Below, in pieces: positions 61,581 through 64,000 of a stretch of DNA of 64,000 nt. The position numbers and the translations under genes were made by a program. The stretch is taken from the NCBI RefSeq assembly GCF_900115735.1, contig NZ_FOXO01000014.1, positions 1 to 64,000 on the forward strand. The letters are read 5' to 3'. Source of the stretch: Butyrivibrio proteoclasticus (GTDB lineage Bacteria; Bacillota; Clostridia; Lachnospirales; Lachnospiraceae). The stretch's first letter is position 1, and each line of letters begins with the position of its first letter. The notes under the pieces were generated by a model that worked only from the letters and a program-made list of their open reading frames with translations, did not search any database and was not told where the DNA came from.

Positions 61581-62489
61581 TCAGAACAGGCTGCTGTCCG
61601 TAAGCTTTTTGGCCATCAGATTTACCAGCACTAACACGATCACATTAACTACCGTATTGAAAAGACCTATTGCAGTAGACAGACTGTACTGCATACTCTG
61701 CATACCCATTTTGTAAACATAGGTTGAAATGATCTCACTGCTCATGATGTTCTGAACATTTTGGAGCAGGAATACCTTTTCAAAGCCTATTCCCAGTATG
61801 CTTCCGGCCCTCATGATAAGAAGTACCATTGCTGTTGGCATGATCATGGGAATATCTATGTACTTTATCTTCTGAAGTGTGCTGGCCCCATCCACTGTTG
61901 CCGCCTCATAATACGTGGGATCAATTCCCGCGAGTGCTGCAAGGTAAATGATGCTGTCCCAACCAAGGTGCTGCCATATGTCGCTCCATACGTACACATG
62001 CTTAAATCCTGCAGCACTTGACATTACATTTGGAAATTCATGTCCCAGGAGTTTAAAGAGATTTGCAAAAAGTCCGCTGCTTGGTGAAAGGAAGATCAGA
62101 ATAAGTCCGCACATTACCATGGTTGAGATAAAATGTGGCAGATAGGTTATAACCTGGAATACTTTCTTAAAGCACTTCGTCTTCATCTGATTACACATAA
62201 GTGCAAGAAGTATTGGAAGCGGAAATCCTACAAGTATACTGTACAAACTCAAAACCAGCGTATTTTTAATGGTCACTGCAAATTGATATGATCTGAAATA
62301 CTGCATGAAATTTTTCATTCCCACAAAGGGACTTTTCAGAATTCCAAGAGCAGGTGAATAGTTTTGAAATGCTATCACTATTCCGACCATCGGAAGATAT
62401 GCAAAACAAAATAGCAGTACTGCTGATGGTAAAAGAAGTAAATACAACTGATAGTATTTTTTTATGTTCCCCAAAATTTTATTCTTCAT
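61581..62489 (-). CDS. sugar ABC transporter permease (LplB/CUT1 type)
   Basis: A 302-residue permease with six helices, the first of the operon. The N-terminal YYQLYLLLLPSAVLLFCFAY and the EAA loop YYEAATVDGASTLQKIKYID are typical of LplB. A good AAGGAGAAC ribosome site precedes the ATG. It is divergent from the YesM-like kinase, which probably controls the operon through a response regulator outside the window. Confidence 0.94.
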   Translation of the reverse strand: MKNKILGNIKKYYQLYLLLLPSAVLLFCFAYLPMVGIVIAFQNYSPALGILKSPFVGMKNFMQYFRSYQFAVTIKNTLVLSLYSILVGFPLPILLALMCNQMKTKCFKKVFQVITYLPHFISTMVMCGLILIFLSPSSGLFANLFKLLGHEFPNVMSSAAGFKHVYVWSDIWQHLGWDSIIYLAALAGIDPTYYEAATVDGASTLQKIKYIDIPMIMPTAMVLLIMRAGSILGIGFEKVFLLQNVQNIMSSEIISTYVYKMGMQSMQYSLSTAIGLFNTVVNVIVLVLVNLMAKKLTDSSLF

Positions 62490-62634
62490 TTTTTGTTCTC
62501 CTTGATTTCATGTTCTAAATCTTAAAGATTTTAAAAAACAAAAAATAGCACTATTCAGTTTTATGGATAGCACTTTTCCGAACAGGAAACTAAAAACTGT
62601 GGCAGCCCTGAAACCTTTTAATTATAATGATCTT

Positions 62635-64000
62635 ATGAAAAACCAAGGAAGAAACAGAGCATATCCTGTTGTACAGATACTTCGAAAAACACTACTTATT
62701 TCCGTGCCAGTTGTTATCATTTTTGTGATAGTAAGTGTCTTTTCATTTTTGGAAATAAGAAAGCAGAATAATCTTGCAGTAGAGAATGCCGTATCAATAT
62801 ATCAAACAGAATTAACCGAAAGACTTAATGCCATAGAACACTTCGTTCAATGGACTGTTTTCCATGATCCTATCCTGGACAGTTTTTCCACTGAAGGTCA
62901 CATGGGGGATTACAGGAAAGCCAGTACTGATCTGAGGCTCCGGGTAAGCGACATGCAGTATTCAACAGGTTCAGAATATATGTATTTCTTTTACTGGGAT
63001 GAAGGAAATCTGTTCATTAATGCCTCTGACATGGCAGTTACCTATGACAGGTACAAGACCATCAGGAAAAGGATAATATCTGACGTTTCGCAGGGGCTTA
63101 CATCAGGCGGTCTATCCTGGATACCTACTGTTATAGGTGGCAAAACCTACCTGTACTACGCAATTACCTATAGCCATAGAACTTTTGTGTCACTGGTCCC
63201 GATAGAAGATCTACTCTCTCCACTGGGCAGTCTGAACCTTGGAAACCACGGCAATATTAAGTTTCAGAACCTCAAAGGTGACACCTATTATCAAACTGCA
63301 GCCAGCCCCAGCGGATTTTTGGACTACTATTACAACGAGATTGTTTTCCGCGGTGAAGACGCAGGTCTTCCTTTCACTTTAGTTGTTAACTCAGATATGC
63401 TCGGTAACTATGGAAAGATCTTTTTCCTTCAGTTCCTGGTATTTCTAACAGCCCTTACCCTTTCCTTTATCATGGGCGGCTACATTCTTTTGACATATAA
63501 AAAAGTCATCCTGCCTATCAGGATCTTTTCCGAAAACCTGTCAAAAATGGACTCACTGTCAGGTGTTGAAGTCACAACCCTTGATCTTACTGACGGCAAA
63601 TTGCAAGAGCTAAATCAAATAAATGACCAGTTCAAAAATCTGATTCATGAAATAACAAGGCTCCGCATCAACATTTACGAAGCAGAGCTTGACCAGAACA
63701 AGTTCAGGATTCACTTTTTGCAGCAGCAGATAAAACCGCACTTTTACTTAAACTGCCTCACTACGATAGACAGCATGTTGAGCCTTGGAGACGTTAGCGC
63801 AGCTCAGAAAATGCTCAGCTTTACCTCCAAGTATTTCAGATATCTTTTTCAGGCAGATAAGGATTTTGTAACACTTAGCAATGAGATTTCTCACGCGGAA
63901 GATTATCTTGATATTCAGATGATGCGCCTATCGGAGGACATTGACTACGACTGCGATATCGATGATTCAAACATGGATGTTCTTATACCGCCTCTTTTAC
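62635..64000 (+). CDS. YesM-like sensor histidine kinase (partial, runs off the end)
   Basis: The open frame continues past the window end (455 codons seen). A first helix (about 20-38), a 220-residue outside sensor (with FINASDMAVTYDRYKT) and a second helix (about 263-287) are followed by a HAMP-like linker and the His_kinase domain: QQQIKPHFYLNCLTTIDSM (phospho-His in KPHF, about 367) and LSNEISHAEDYLDIQMMR. This is the YesM/LytS class, which uses an AraC-type regulator. The ATG at 62635 lacks a clear ribosome site; an in-frame GTG at 62599 with AGGAAAC upstream is a real alternative. It is divergent from the sugar uptake operon, its likely target. Confidence 0.92.
   Translation, partial: MKNQGRNRAYPVVQILRKTLLISVPVVIIFVIVSVFSFLEIRKQNNLAVENAVSIYQTELTERLNAIEHFVQWTVFHDPILDSFSTEGHMGDYRKASTDLRLRVSDMQYSTGSEYMYFFYWDEGNLFINASDMAVTYDRYKTIRKRIISDVSQGLTSGGLSWIPTVIGGKTYLYYAITYSHRTFVSLVPIEDLLSPLGSLNLGNHGNIKFQNLKGDTYYQTAASPSGFLDYYYNEIVFRGEDAGLPFTLVVNSDMLGNYGKIFFLQFLVFLTALTLSFIMGGYILLTYKKVILPIRIFSENLSKMDSLSGVEVTTLDLTDGKLQELNQINDQFKNLIHEITRLRINIYEAELDQNKFRIHFLQQQIKPHFYLNCLTTIDSMLSLGDVSAAQKMLSFTSKYFRYLFQADKDFVTLSNEISHAEDYLDIQMMRLSEDIDYDCDIDDSNMDVLIPPLL

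Overview
The window looks like part of the chromosome of a low-GC Gram-positive Clostridia, most likely a gut or rumen member of the Lachnospiraceae (Butyrivibrio/Pseudobutyrivibrio type). This rests on AAGGAGG-type ribosome sites, AddAB in place of RecBCD, ThiT under a TPP riboswitch, a PurH-like transformylase separate from a PurO-type IMP cyclohydrolase under a ZTP (pfl) riboswitch, YesM/Lpl-type sugar uptake, and many intracellular glycosidases. No sequence search could be run, so the genus is inference. I saw no tRNA, rRNA, prophage or CRISPR.

Region 1 (1-16.6 kb) is mostly housekeeping on the minus strand: an SGNH hydrolase/MBOAT O-acylation pair, a zinc-ribbon TPR membrane protein, a 54-residue small protein, FolC, ValS, a TPR-GGDEF protein, a nuclease-helicase fusion, an HPr-like protein lacking the histidine, and AsnA. 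HflX (plus) meets ThiT (minus) tail to tail. The gap at 10.1-10.5 kb holds a cluster of DnaA-box-like 9-mers.

Region 2 (16.6-29.2 kb) has the TPP riboswitch for thiT, an EAL phosphodiesterase-addB-addA operon, a YwlG-like protein, and the purO-purH operon behind a ZTP riboswitch with its own terminator.

Region 3 (29.2-40.5 kb) is an export and envelope-stress block on the minus strand. A heterodimeric ABC exporter, with one canonical and one degenerate ATPase site, follows a leader that carries a strong promoter, a 23-codon leader peptide with an Arg-Val-Arg motif and two tandem terminators. This layout recalls bmrBCD of Bacillus subtilis. Upstream lie an acyltransferase, a Bce-like FtsX permease/ATPase, its histidine kinase and response regulator, and a DUF4097 lipoprotein.

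Region 4 (40.5-47.5 kb) holds three membrane or DUF proteins, two GH13 enzymes and an aldo/keto reductase with ferredoxin-type clusters.

Region 5 (47.5-50.0 kb) is a 2.5 kb gene desert full of foldback DNA: a 198 bp MITE-like hairpin, an IS256 transposase remnant, an array of six 38 bp units with inverted 9 bp arms, scattered TGGGYATATA motifs, a 45 bp tandem repeat and a nested 125 bp foldback. The array is the least explained structure in the window.

Region 6 (50.0-56.7 kb) is a TetR/MMPL/heptad-repeat lipoprotein export module with divergent promoters whose -35 boxes sit in matching palindromes. It ends with the second copy of a structured repeat, the first being at 29.2 kb. Region 7 (56.7-64 kb) is a sugar uptake cluster: GH31 glucosidase, solute-binding lipoprotein, two permeases, and a YesM-like kinase cut by the window end.
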